Shown piece after piece: positions 55,789 to 64,000 of a DNA stretch of 64,000 nucleotides. A program made the position numbers and the translations under genes. The notes beneath the pieces were generated by a model. It made no database searches. It had not been told where the DNA came from and saw nothing but the letters and a program-made list of their open reading frames with translations. How positions within the stretch are numbered: position 1 is the first letter of the stretch; each line of letters opens with the position of its first letter. The stretch is from Parazoarcus communis (GTDB lineage Bacteria > Pseudomonadota > Gammaproteobacteria > Burkholderiales > Rhodocyclaceae). The DNA is taken from positions 4,464,001 to 4,528,000 of the forward strand of contig NZ_CP022187.1 of assembly GCF_003111645.1 (NCBI RefSeq), in the 5' to 3' direction.

Positions 55789-57186
55789 ATGCTGAAGATT
55801 CCGCACATCTGGCGCCGCTCGGCGCGCTCGCGAAAAGCGGACGATGCCGCCGAACTGGCACTGCTGCGCAGTGTGGCAAAGGGCATTCACGGGGTCGAGG
55901 CGATGTTCAGCCACGACGGCAGGCTGCGCTGGATCAGTCCTTCGGTCGAACGCCTCACGGCGCGTCTGCCCACGCGCTACCTCGGTGCCGATGATGCGCT
56001 GGCATTGCTGGTGCATTCTTCCGATCTGGCCTATTGCCGCCGCGTCATGGGTGAAGTGCTGGCATCGGGCGAGGCGCGCGATTTCGAGCTTCGCCTGCAG
56101 CGCGACGACGGCAGGTTCAATTGGGTGGCTTGCCACTGGCGCGCACTGCGTGACGAGCAGGGGGGCATCGAGGGTGTCCGCCTGTCGGCAGAAGACATTC
56201 AGGCGCGCAAGGAAACCGAGTACACGCTGCTCGAAACGGTGGCCGAGCTGCGACGGGCGCAGGCCTTGCGCGAGCACTATCTCACGCGCAGCAACGATGA
56301 GCGGCATCGGCTCTCGGCCCTGCTCAACGTCATCCGGCTCGGGATCCTGTTCATCGACCGGGATCACCGTGTGCTCTATTTCAACAGTGCGATGCTCAAG
56401 CTGTGGGGCTATCCGCCGGAGGAGAACCTGATCGGGGTGAGGGATGTGGTGCTGCAAAGCACGATTGCGCCCCTGCTGATGGATCCGTCCGCGTATTTTG
56501 CGCATATCGCCAGCGTCGTTCGTTCCCCACAAGTGAGTGAGCCGCATGAGTTCAAGTTCAAGGATGGCCGGATCGTCACCGACATTTCGGCGGTCGTCGA
56601 GGGCGGGCTCGATGGGCGCGGTATCGGGCGAGTGTGGATTTACGAGGACGTTACCGAGCGCCGCCAGGTGGCCGAGCAGCTGGTGGCGCTTGCCGAGCGC
56701 GACCCGCTGACCAATCTGTTCAACCGCCGACGCTTTCATGAAGAGCTCGACCGCCTGCTGGCCGACGCCGAGCGTCGGAAGACCGGCGTCGGCTTGCTGT
56801 CCTTCGATCTCGACGGCTTCAAGCCGATCAACGACCAGTACGGACATCCGGCCGGCGACGAGGTGCTGATCGGGCTGGCCGATGGGCTGCGTCGAATCGT
56901 GCGCCGCAACGAGATGTTCTTTCGTCTTGGCGGAGACGAGTTTGCCGTGCTGGTGCCCGACGCCAATGCCGAAGCCCTGTCGGAGCTTGCCAGCCGACTG
57001 CTCGAAGGCGTTGCGTCCTTGCGTTTCCATTTTTCCGGGCACGAGGCGAGTGTTACCGCCAGCATTGGAGCCGCCTGTTATCCGGATCACGGAAAGGATG
57101 TCGAGACCCTCATGGCTGCGGCAGACCGGGCCATGTACCGTTCCAAGGACGCGGGGCGCAACTGCTGGAGTCTGGCCGGGCAGTGA
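55789..57186 (+). CDS. PAS-PAS-GGDEF diguanylate cyclase
   Basis: A 465-residue soluble protein with two PAS domains (about 30-145 and 175-295) and a GGDEF domain (about 300-463) with intact GGDEF at 381-385 and DLDGFKPINDQYGH. There is no transmembrane helix, so it reads a cytoplasmic signal. It starts 55 bases after argA, likely with the same transcript or an overlapping promoter. Confidence 0.93.
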   Translation: MLKIPHIWRRSARSRKADDAAELALLRSVAKGIHGVEAMFSHDGRLRWISPSVERLTARLPTRYLGADDALALLVHSSDLAYCRRVMGEVLASGEARDFELRLQRDDGRFNWVACHWRALRDEQGGIEGVRLSAEDIQARKETEYTLLETVAELRRAQALREHYLTRSNDERHRLSALLNVIRLGILFIDRDHRVLYFNSAMLKLWGYPPEENLIGVRDVVLQSTIAPLLMDPSAYFAHIASVVRSPQVSEPHEFKFKDGRIVTDISAVVEGGLDGRGIGRVWIYEDVTERRQVAEQLVALAERDPLTNLFNRRRFHEELDRLLADAERRKTGVGLLSFDLDGFKPINDQYGHPAGDEVLIGLADGLRRIVRRNEMFFRLGGDEFAVLVPDANAEALSELASRLLEGVASLRFHFSGHEASVTASIGAACYPDHGKDVETLMAAADRAMYRSKDAGRNCWSLAGQ

Positions 57187-57221
57187 GCGCGGTGCTGGTT
57201 CATGCGTTGTGCTCGGCGCAA

Positions 57222-57249
57222 TTGCCCGTGTTCGACAGGCTGATAGAAT
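57222..57249 (+). promoter_or_regulatory. sigma-70 type promoter of yggX
   Basis: TTGCCC (57222-57227), a 16-base spacer, TAGAAT (57244-57249). The -10 matches five of six bases. The start codon is 47 bases downstream. Confidence 0.65.
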
Positions 57250-57296
57250 GGGCGCCTGAGTGTTCGACTAACCCCAATTGCAAAGAGGAATGAATA

Positions 57297-57569
57297 ATGG
57301 CCCGTATGGTCAATTGCGTGAAGCTGGGTCGCGAGGCCGAAGGTCTTGACCTGCCGCCGGTTCCAGGCGAACTGGGCAAGCGTATTTACGCCAGCGTTTC
57401 CAAGGAAGCCTGGCAGCAGTGGGTCAAGTACCAGACCATGCTGATCAACGAGAACCGCCTCAATCTGATGGACGCGCGTGCGCGCAAGTATCTCGCCGAA
57501 CAGATGGAGAAGCACTTCTTCGAAGGTGGTGCAGACCAGATCGGTGGATACGTACCGCCGGCTGCCTGA
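57297..57569 (+). CDS. yggX: YggX-type Fe(II)-trafficking protein
   Basis: A 90-residue protein starting [21 protein letters not shown] with the conserved Cys7 of this family, and [22 protein letters not shown]. YggX helps protect iron-sulfur clusters and takes part in iron delivery. GAGG lies upstream of the ATG at 57297. Separate short transcript with its own promoter and terminator. Confidence 0.95.
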   Translation: MARMVNCVKLGREAEGLDLPPVPGELGKRIYASVSKEAWQQWVKYQTMLINENRLNLMDARARKYLAEQMEKHFFEGGADQIGGYVPPAA

Positions 57570-57615
57570 GCCAGGATTCCGCGGTGCGGCCTGGTGGCCG
57601 GCCGCAGCGGAAATG

Positions 57616-57648
57616 AAAAAGGGATGGTCTGCGACCATCCCTTTTTTT
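57616..57648 (+). terminator. intrinsic terminator between convergent yggX and phoU
   Basis: A 14-bp stem (57616-57629 with 57633-57646), loop TGC, and a run of seven T on the plus strand. The A-rich left arm lets it serve phoU from the other side. Confidence 0.92.
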
Positions 57649-57665
57649 CGATCCGGTGCCCGGAA

Positions 57666-58376
57666 TCAGGCCTTGGTGTTGCCTGCCTCGGCTGCCACGG
57701 ACTTGGCGTAGCGGACATCTCGTCCCTGAACGAGGAACACCACGTATTCGGCGACGTTCTTTGCGTGATCACCGATGCGCTCGATGGCCTTGGCGATGAA
57801 GAGCACTTCGAGACTGCTGGAGATCGTGCGCGGATCTTCCATCATGAAGGTGATCAGCTGACGCATGGTGCCCTTGAAGCTGGCATCCACGTCCTCGTCC
57901 TGCTTGGTGATTGCCGTCCAGTTCGACACATCGGCACGGGCAAAGCTGTCGAGCGCGCTGCGCAGCATGTCGAGCACCAGGCCGGTGGCGTGACTCAGGT
58001 CGACGCGCATCGAGAAGGTATGGTCGCCGGAGTGCAGGCGCTTGCCCGCCTTGGCGATCTTCTTGGCCTCGTCGCCGATGCGCTCCAGATCGGCGATCGC
58101 CTTGATGACGGTCATCACCAGACGCAGGTCAACCGCTGCGGGCTGGCGTTTGGCAATGATCTGGTTGCACTCTTCGTCGATCTCGACTTCGAGCAGGTTG
58201 ATCCGGTGGTCACCGTCGATCACGCGTTCGAGCAGCGCGGTATTCCCGGTTTTCAGGCCCTCGAGCGCATTCGCAACCTGGGTTTCGACCAGGCCGCCCA
58301 TCTGCAGTACGCCGGTACGGATCTTTTCCAGTTCGGTATCGAACTGCTTGTGGGTATGTTCGGTCATTTTTGGCAT
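57666..58376 (-). CDS. phoU: PhoU phosphate-signalling protein
   Basis: A 236-residue all-helical protein with two PhoU repeats (about 15-110 and 120-215), each with a conserved E/D-rich metal-binding helix: RLVMTVIKAIADLERIGDEAKKIA and EVLFIAKAIERIGDHAKNVAEYV. PhoU links the phosphate transporter to the PhoR kinase. No pst genes are adjacent, so it stands alone. Its downstream neighbour is yggX on the other strand, and rpiA is upstream. Confidence 0.95.
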   Translation of the reverse strand: MPKMTEHTHKQFDTELEKIRTGVLQMGGLVETQVANALEGLKTGNTALLERVIDGDHRINLLEVEIDEECNQIIAKRQPAAVDLRLVMTVIKAIADLERIGDEAKKIAKAGKRLHSGDHTFSMRVDLSHATGLVLDMLRSALDSFARADVSNWTAITKQDEDVDASFKGTMRQLITFMMEDPRTISSSLEVLFIAKAIERIGDHAKNVAEYVVFLVQGRDVRYAKSVAAEAGNTKA

Positions 58377-58427
58377 GGCTTATTCCAGGAAGGCGACAGG
58401 CTATCAGGTCCAAATGAAAGTTTTGTT

Positions 58428-59090
58428 TCAGTCACGAAGCTGACGCTCGACGCCGCCGGCGCTTGCGAGCAAGAGGACGTCGGCACCACGGCGGGCGAAC
58501 AGACCATTGGTGACAACGCCGACGATCTGGTTGAGCGTGGTTTCCATCGCCACCGGGTCGCTGATTGACAGCCCGTGCACGTCGAGGATCAGATTGCCGT
58601 TGTCGGTCACGAAGCCCTCACGCAGGCGCGGCGAGCCGCCAAGGCGGACGAGTTCGCGCGATACCTGAGCCGCGGCCATCGGAATGACCTCGACCGGCAG
58701 CGGAAACTTGCCGAGCGTAGCGACCTGCTTGCTCGCGTCGCAGATGCACACGAAGCGACGGGATACGGCGGCGACGATCTTCTCGCGCGTGAGTGCGCCG
58801 CCGCCGCCCTTGATCATGCAGAAGTGACCGTCGATCTCATCCGCGCCGTCGATATAGACCGGGATCTCTTCGATCTCGTCGAGGCTGAAAAGCTTGATGC
58901 CGTGGGCGGCGAGGCGTTTCGAGCTGGCTTCCGAGCTGGAGATGGCGCCACGAATGCGGTCGCGCATGCCGGCGAGTCCGTCGATGAAGTGGTTGACCGT
59001 AGAGCCCGTGCCGACGCCGACGATGCTGCCGTCCTCGACTTCCTTGAGTGCTGCCAGGGCAGCGGCTTTCTTGAGTTCGTCCTGATTCAT
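58428..59090 (-). CDS. rpiA: ribose-5-phosphate isomerase A
   Basis: A 220-residue enzyme with [13 protein letters not shown] (phosphate loop), [26 protein letters not shown] (catalytic Asp and Lys) and [11 protein letters not shown]. It interconverts ribose-5-phosphate and ribulose-5-phosphate, the precursor of the phosphoribulokinase substrate, but it is 8 kb away from the second prk and not part of either carbon cluster. It is 29 bases after moeA. Confidence 0.96.
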   Translation of the reverse strand: MNQDELKKAAALAALKEVEDGSIVGVGTGSTVNHFIDGLAGMRDRIRGAISSSEASSKRLAAHGIKLFSLDEIEEIPVYIDGADEIDGHFCMIKGGGGALTREKIVAAVSRRFVCICDASKQVATLGKFPLPVEVIPMAAAQVSRELVRLGGSPRLREGFVTDNGNLILDVHGLSISDPVAMETTLNQIVGVVTNGLFARRGADVLLLASAGGVERQLRD

Positions 59091-59119
59091 GAAAAATCCG
59101 TATGGTGGGGTCGTGTGTT

Positions 59120-60370
59120 TCAGACGAGGCCGTCGAAGGGCTGGACCAGCACCCGGTCACCGGGCTGCACGCCTGCGCAGTCCTCGGGCAGGACAATGAA
59201 GCAGTCTGCTTCGGACATCGAGCGCAGGATGCCCGAGCCTTGCGCGCCTGCCTGTGCCACGCTGATCTGGCCGTTGGCCCGCGACAGTCGGCCGCGGATG
59301 TACTCGCAGCGTCCGGGCTGCTTGCGGATGGTGTCGCTGCAGCTTGCCTCGAACAGGCCGGCCGGCGGCAGCGGATTGACCCCCATCAGCTTGAGCAGGG
59401 CGTCCTGCACGAACTGATAGAAGGTCACAAGCACCGCTACCGGGTTGCCCGGCAGGCCGAACAGCATTGCATTGCCGATGCGCCCGAAGGCCATCGGGCG
59501 GCCGGGCTTGATGGCGAGTTTCCAGAACGAAACCTCGCCCATGCGCATCATCATGTCGCGGATGAAGTCCGCTTCGCCAACCGATACGCCGCCGCTGGTG
59601 ATGATGACGTCGGCGGCCTGCGAGGCTTCGCTGAAGGCGGCTTCGAGCGCGGCCGGGTTATCCGCGATCACGCCCATGTCGATGAGGTCGCAGCCGAGGC
59701 GGCTGAGGGCACCGAACAAGGTGTAGCGATTGCTGTCGTACACTTCGCCGGGTGCAAGCGGACGGCCGATGGATGCGATCTCGTCACCGGTGGAAAAGAA
59801 CGCCACGCGCAGGCGCCGGCAGACGGTGATTTCGGCGATGCCAAGCGAGGCAATCAGGCCAAGCTCGGCCGGTCCGCAACGCCTTCCGGCGCTCAGGGCT
59901 GCGCTGCCCAGGGCGAGGTCCTCGCCGGCACGGCGCAGGTTCTGACCACGTCGCTGGCCTGCGGGAATGAAGACCTGGTTGTCTTCGCGGCGCGTGACTT
60001 CCTGCACCACGATGGTGTCTGCACCTTCGGGAATGGCGGCGCCGGTCATGATTCTGATCGCCTGGCCGGCGCCGACGATGCCGGAGAAGGGGCGCCCGGC
60101 GTAGGCCGTGCCAACCACGGTGAGCGCCGTGTCGCCACTGGCGGCAAGGTCGATCGCCCGCACGGCGTAGCCGTCCATGGCGGAATTATCGTGTGCAGGG
60201 ACGTTGCACGGGGCAATGACATCGAGGGCGAGCACACGGCCGAGCGCTGAGCGCACGGCAACGCGCTCCCAGCCAACGATCGTGCTCACTGCATCAAGGA
60301 TGGTTGCTCTTGCTTCGTCGGCGCTCAGGAAGTTGCGGGGCGTCGTTTCGGGAGGGCTTGGCTGAGTCAT
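59120..60370 (-). CDS. moeA: molybdopterin molybdenumtransferase
   Basis: A 416-residue MoeA with [68 protein letters not shown] and [16 protein letters not shown]. It inserts molybdate into molybdopterin in the last step of cofactor making. The start at 60370 (MTQPSPPET) is based on family length. It is divergent from the DUF455 gene and 29 bases upstream of rpiA. Confidence 0.95.
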   Translation of the reverse strand: MTQPSPPETTPRNFLSADEARATILDAVSTIVGWERVAVRSALGRVLALDVIAPCNVPAHDNSAMDGYAVRAIDLAASGDTALTVVGTAYAGRPFSGIVGAGQAIRIMTGAAIPEGADTIVVQEVTRREDNQVFIPAGQRRGQNLRRAGEDLALGSAALSAGRRCGPAELGLIASLGIAEITVCRRLRVAFFSTGDEIASIGRPLAPGEVYDSNRYTLFGALSRLGCDLIDMGVIADNPAALEAAFSEASQAADVIITSGGVSVGEADFIRDMMMRMGEVSFWKLAIKPGRPMAFGRIGNAMLFGLPGNPVAVLVTFYQFVQDALLKLMGVNPLPPAGLFEASCSDTIRKQPGRCEYIRGRLSRANGQISVAQAGAQGSGILRSMSEADCFIVLPEDCAGVQPGDRVLVQPFDGLV

Positions 60371-60503
60371 CTGCTGGATCCGGAGGTGCGGTGACGAATG
60401 ATGTCGCGGACGTCCATTTTTACCACAATGCAGGCACGACTGGCGTATTACGCAATGTTGGCGTGCCAACCTGTCGCGCAGGTCTGCCGTTAAAATTTGC
60501 AGC

Positions 60504-61310
60504 ATGACCCAGAATGTTCACGAAGCCGCCCTGGCGGCGATGATGCTCGACGATCCCGGCGCCAAGTGCGCGGCCACGATGCAGCTGCGTTCGGACTGGT
60601 GCGTCGGTGCGCTCGAGCCCGTGCCGGGCGCGGACGACCCGCACGCAGTGACAGTGCCGGGGCGTCCGCGACGTCCGCAGCTCGTGCCGCCGCAGCAGCT
60701 CTCTGCGCGCCGGGTGGGGACGCGGGAAGGGCATGCGGCGATGCTGCACGCGATTGCGCACATCGAATTCAATGCCATCAATCTCGCGCTCGATTGCGTT
60801 CATCGTTTTCGCAGCATGCCGCGCAGCTTTCACGACGAATGGCTGATGGTGGCGGCAGAGGAGGCTTATCACTTCGGTCTGGTGCAGGCGCGCCTGACTG
60901 CGCTTGGCTATGACTACGGAGACTTCCCTGCGCACAACGGGCTGTGGGAGATGGCCTGTCGTACGGCGGACGACGTGCTGTCGCGCATGGCACTGGTGCC
61001 GCGTGTGCTCGAGGCGCGCGGGCTCGATGCCACGCCGCCGATTGCGGACAAGTTGCGCAGTATCGGTGACCGGGAGAGCGTTGCGGTGCTCGACATCATC
61101 CTGCGTGACGAAGTGGGGCATGTGGCGATTGGCGACCGCTGGTTCCGCAGGTGCTGCGAGGACCGGGGGCTGGATGCCGAGGCGTGCTATCTCGATCTGA
61201 TTGCCCGCTTCGACGCACCCTGGCCGCAGCCGCCCTTGCACCGGGAGGCGCGTTTGGCGGCTGGATTCAGTGCCGCCGAACTGGATCGCCTGGCGCGCGG
61301 CCGGCACTGA
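60504..61310 (+). CDS. DUF455 ferritin-like protein
   Basis: A 268-residue helical protein of the DUF455 family, which has the ferritin-like fold. The di-metal-type motifs are EFNAINLALD (with preceding HIE), EEAYHFGLVQARL and LRDEVGHVAIGDRW. Such families are often fused or next to tRNA-modifying genes, but no substrate is established. Divergent from moeA. Confidence 0.88.
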   Translation: MTQNVHEAALAAMMLDDPGAKCAATMQLRSDWCVGALEPVPGADDPHAVTVPGRPRRPQLVPPQQLSARRVGTREGHAAMLHAIAHIEFNAINLALDCVHRFRSMPRSFHDEWLMVAAEEAYHFGLVQARLTALGYDYGDFPAHNGLWEMACRTADDVLSRMALVPRVLEARGLDATPPIADKLRSIGDRESVAVLDIILRDEVGHVAIGDRWFRRCCEDRGLDAEACYLDLIARFDAPWPQPPLHREARLAAGFSAAELDRLARGRH

Positions 61311-61380
61311 ACACGCCGCAGCATCAGGGCTCAGCCTGCACTGCGGGCAGGTGCGTGGCATGAGTGGGGCAGGAACAAAA

Positions 61381-61404
61381 AAAGGGTGGCCGCAGCCACC
61401 CTTT
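61381..61404 (-). terminator. intrinsic terminator after cytochrome c4
   Basis: A 10-bp stem (61381-61390 with 61395-61404), loop CGCA; the minus strand continues TTTTGTTCC. It ends the cytochrome gene whose stop is at 61425, and may act for the DUF455 gene on the other strand. Confidence 0.87.
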
Positions 61405-61424
61405 CCTGTTCGTGCGAACTGCGC

Positions 61425-62051
61425 TTAGCGCAGGCCGGCTGCGTAGTCGGCCACAGCCTTCATTTCCTTGTCGGTCATCTTCAACGCGATCATGCGCATC
61501 ATCGAGTTCGGGTCGTTTGCACGGGCGCCGTCACGGAAGTTCTTCAGCTGGGCTTCGGTGTAGTCGGCAAACTGACCCGCGAGCGCAGGGTACTGGGCAG
61601 GCAGGCCGGCACCGGCAGGGCCATGACAGGCTGCACAGGCGGGAACGCCCTTGGATGCAATGCCTGCGCGCCAGATGTGCTGACCGGCGTTGAGGGTGTC
61701 GAGGTTCTTGGCGGCTTCAGGCTGCAGCGTCTGTGAGGAGAAGTACTCCGCCAGTGCTTTCATGTCGGCCACGTCGAGACCGGCGACCATGGCGCCCATC
61801 ACTGCGTTTTCACGCGCAGGCGGCTTTCCGTCCCAGCTCTTGAATTCTTGCAGTTGCTTGAACAGGTACTCGGAGTGCTGGCCAGCGAGCTTCGGGTTTG
61901 CCGGAAGCTGGCTGTTGCCGTCCGCCATGTGACAGCCTGCACAGATCGTCTCAGCGGTCTGTTTTGCCTTGGCCAGGTCGGGTGCCTGATCCTGAGCTTG
62001 GAGGCTGCCTGCGACCAGCAGCAGCGAGAGCAGCAGGGAACGCTTGATCAT
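61425..62051 (-). CDS. cytochrome c4 (dihaem)
   Basis: A 208-residue periplasmic cytochrome with signal peptide (about 1-20, ending LQAQ) and two c-type domains carrying CAGCH at 37-41 and CAACH at 139-143. Axial Met candidates follow in each domain (ENAVMGAMV; PNSMMRMIAL). It shuttles electrons to terminal oxidases, probably of the cbb3 type. Divergent from engB. Confidence 0.95.
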   Translation of the reverse strand: MIKRSLLLSLLLVAGSLQAQDQAPDLAKAKQTAETICAGCHMADGNSQLPANPKLAGQHSEYLFKQLQEFKSWDGKPPARENAVMGAMVAGLDVADMKALAEYFSSQTLQPEAAKNLDTLNAGQHIWRAGIASKGVPACAACHGPAGAGLPAQYPALAGQFADYTEAQLKNFRDGARANDPNSMMRMIALKMTDKEMKAVADYAAGLR

Positions 62052-62106
62052 GATGTCCTCGGAAAGCCGTGAGTGAATGCCCTAAAACGCGGTATTCTAT
62101 ATCACG

Positions 62107-62139
62107 AAACCCTCGTTGCGCGACGCGAAGAGGGTTTTT
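62107..62139 (+). other. hairpin with T tract in the engB leader
   Basis: AAACCCTC (62107-62114) pairs with GAGGGTTT (62130-62137), and T residues follow to 62139. It lies 32 bases before the engB start and resembles a terminator. It could be an attenuator or end an upstream antisense transcript. Confidence 0.45.
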
Positions 62140-62171
62140 ACCCAGCCCAACGGCCTTTGAGCCCTTCTTCG

Positions 62172-62823
62172 ATGCCCATCTTCCGCAACGCACAATTCGA
62201 AATTTCGATCGCCAAGCCCTCGGGGCTTCCACCGCCCAACGGTTCGGAGATCGCTTTTGCCGGCCGCTCCAACGCTGGCAAATCGAGTGCGATCAACACG
62301 CTCGCGGGTCATGTTCGTCTGGCCTACGTCTCCAAGACGCCCGGGCGGACGCAGCTGCTCAACTTTTTCCGTCTCAATTGCGGCGCCTGTCTGGTCGACC
62401 TGCCGGGCTATGGTTATGCCGCAGTTCCCGAGAAGATCCGCCGCGAGTGGGGCGGGCTGATCGAGACGTATCTGAAAGAGCGCGAGAATCTGATCGGACT
62501 GGTACTGATGATGGATTCGCGTCGTCCGATGACCGAGCTCGACCGCCAGATGATCGGCTGGTTCGCGCCGTCGGGCAGGCCGATTCATGTGTTGCTGACC
62601 AAGAGCGACAAGCTCTCGCGCGGTCCGGCCAATGCGACCCTGATCGCGGTGCGCAAGGAGCTCGCGGCCTATGGCCCGCAAGTGACCGCGCAGCTGTTCT
62701 CCAGTCTGAAGAAAACCGGTGTCGAGGAGTGCGAACGCATCGTCACCGGCTGGCTCGGGATGAACGAGCTGGCGCCGGACGCTGCGCTGCCCGCAGATGA
62801 AACGGCGGGTACAAAAACAAAAA

Positions 62824-62834
<11 letters not shown>
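62172..62834 (+). CDS. engB: ribosome biogenesis GTP-binding protein EngB (YihA/YsxC)
   Basis: A 220-residue small GTPase. G motifs are GRSNAGKSS (P-loop), the switch region KTPGRTQ, DLPGYG, and LTKSDK for guanine. It helps assemble the large ribosomal subunit. The start at 62172 (MPIFRNAQFEIS) is chosen by family length; the frame is open for another 33 codons, which would cross the leader hairpin. A stem-forming sequence begins in its last codons. Confidence 0.93.

Positions 62835-64000
<1,166 letters not shown>

Overview
The window is chromosomal DNA of high GC content from a betaproteobacterium. It most likely belongs to the Rhodocyclales (Thauera, Azoarcus or Aromatoleum type). That placement is inferred from the mix of genes: red-type RuBisCO with CbbX, an Amt sensor fusion, a PEP-CTERM protein, a phasin, cytochrome c4, DUF3422 and DUF455 proteins, and many c-di-GMP proteins. 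No rRNA, tRNA, CRISPR array, phage gene or transposase gene was found. Nearly all the sequence is coding, and intrinsic terminators separate many transcription units.

Layout. 1-9.7 kb: the end of rsmA, a small membrane protein beside a Crp/Fnr regulator, exonuclease III, an ammonium transporter fused to PAS-GGDEF-EAL domains, a YdgA-like protein, and oligopeptidase A coupled to a glutaredoxin-like protein. 9.7-18 kb: a DUF2189 membrane protein, purC, a von Willebrand factor A protein with a PEP-CTERM signal behind a consensus sigma-54 promoter, DUF3422, and an operon of an aromatic-type dioxygenase, cytochrome b561 and two YceI proteins with a divergent LysR regulator. 18-24.5 kb: an HD-GYP response regulator, a hybrid histidine kinase and a GGDEF-EAL protein. 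24.5-28 kb: a PrpF-like isomerase overlapping an RlmN-like radical SAM gene, a phasin, and a small cysteine-containing protein.

28-38.7 kb: a Calvin-Benson-Bassham (CBB) operon, all on the minus strand: cbbL, cbbS, cbbX, fructose bisphosphatase, phosphoribulokinase, transketolase, GAPDH, aldolase. The CbbR regulator is divergent from it. A 509-base gap inside the operon holds an inverted-repeat element. 38.9-41.2 kb: a diguanylate cyclase with a periplasmic haem-binding motif, and a gamma-glutamylcyclotransferase. 41.2-50.6 kb: a second carbon cluster (phosphoribulokinase, transketolase, GAPDH, a lipoprotein, pgk, pyk, aldolase). Four CBB enzymes therefore occur twice within 23 kb. Only the first cluster carries RuBisCO and fructose bisphosphatase. 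The second looks like the central glycolytic/gluconeogenic set with a second phosphoribulokinase added.

50.6-64 kb: housekeeping genes, namely an inositol monophosphatase-family enzyme, rsmE, polyphosphate:AMP phosphotransferase, argA, a PAS-GGDEF protein, yggX, phoU, rpiA, moeA, a DUF455 protein, cytochrome c4, engB and hemB (cut by the window end). The engB-hemB gap holds a chain of hairpins with two mutually exclusive pairings, ending in a terminator-like hairpin just before hemB.

The main themes are autotrophic carbon fixation with a duplicated gene set, and dense c-di-GMP signalling linked to ammonium, haem/redox and PAS inputs. Two sigma-54 promoter matches point to RpoN control of the Amt fusion and of the PEP-CTERM protein. 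The best candidates for something undescribed are the engB-hemB leader, the repeat element inside the cbb operon, and the sigma-54-driven Amt-GGDEF-EAL gene.
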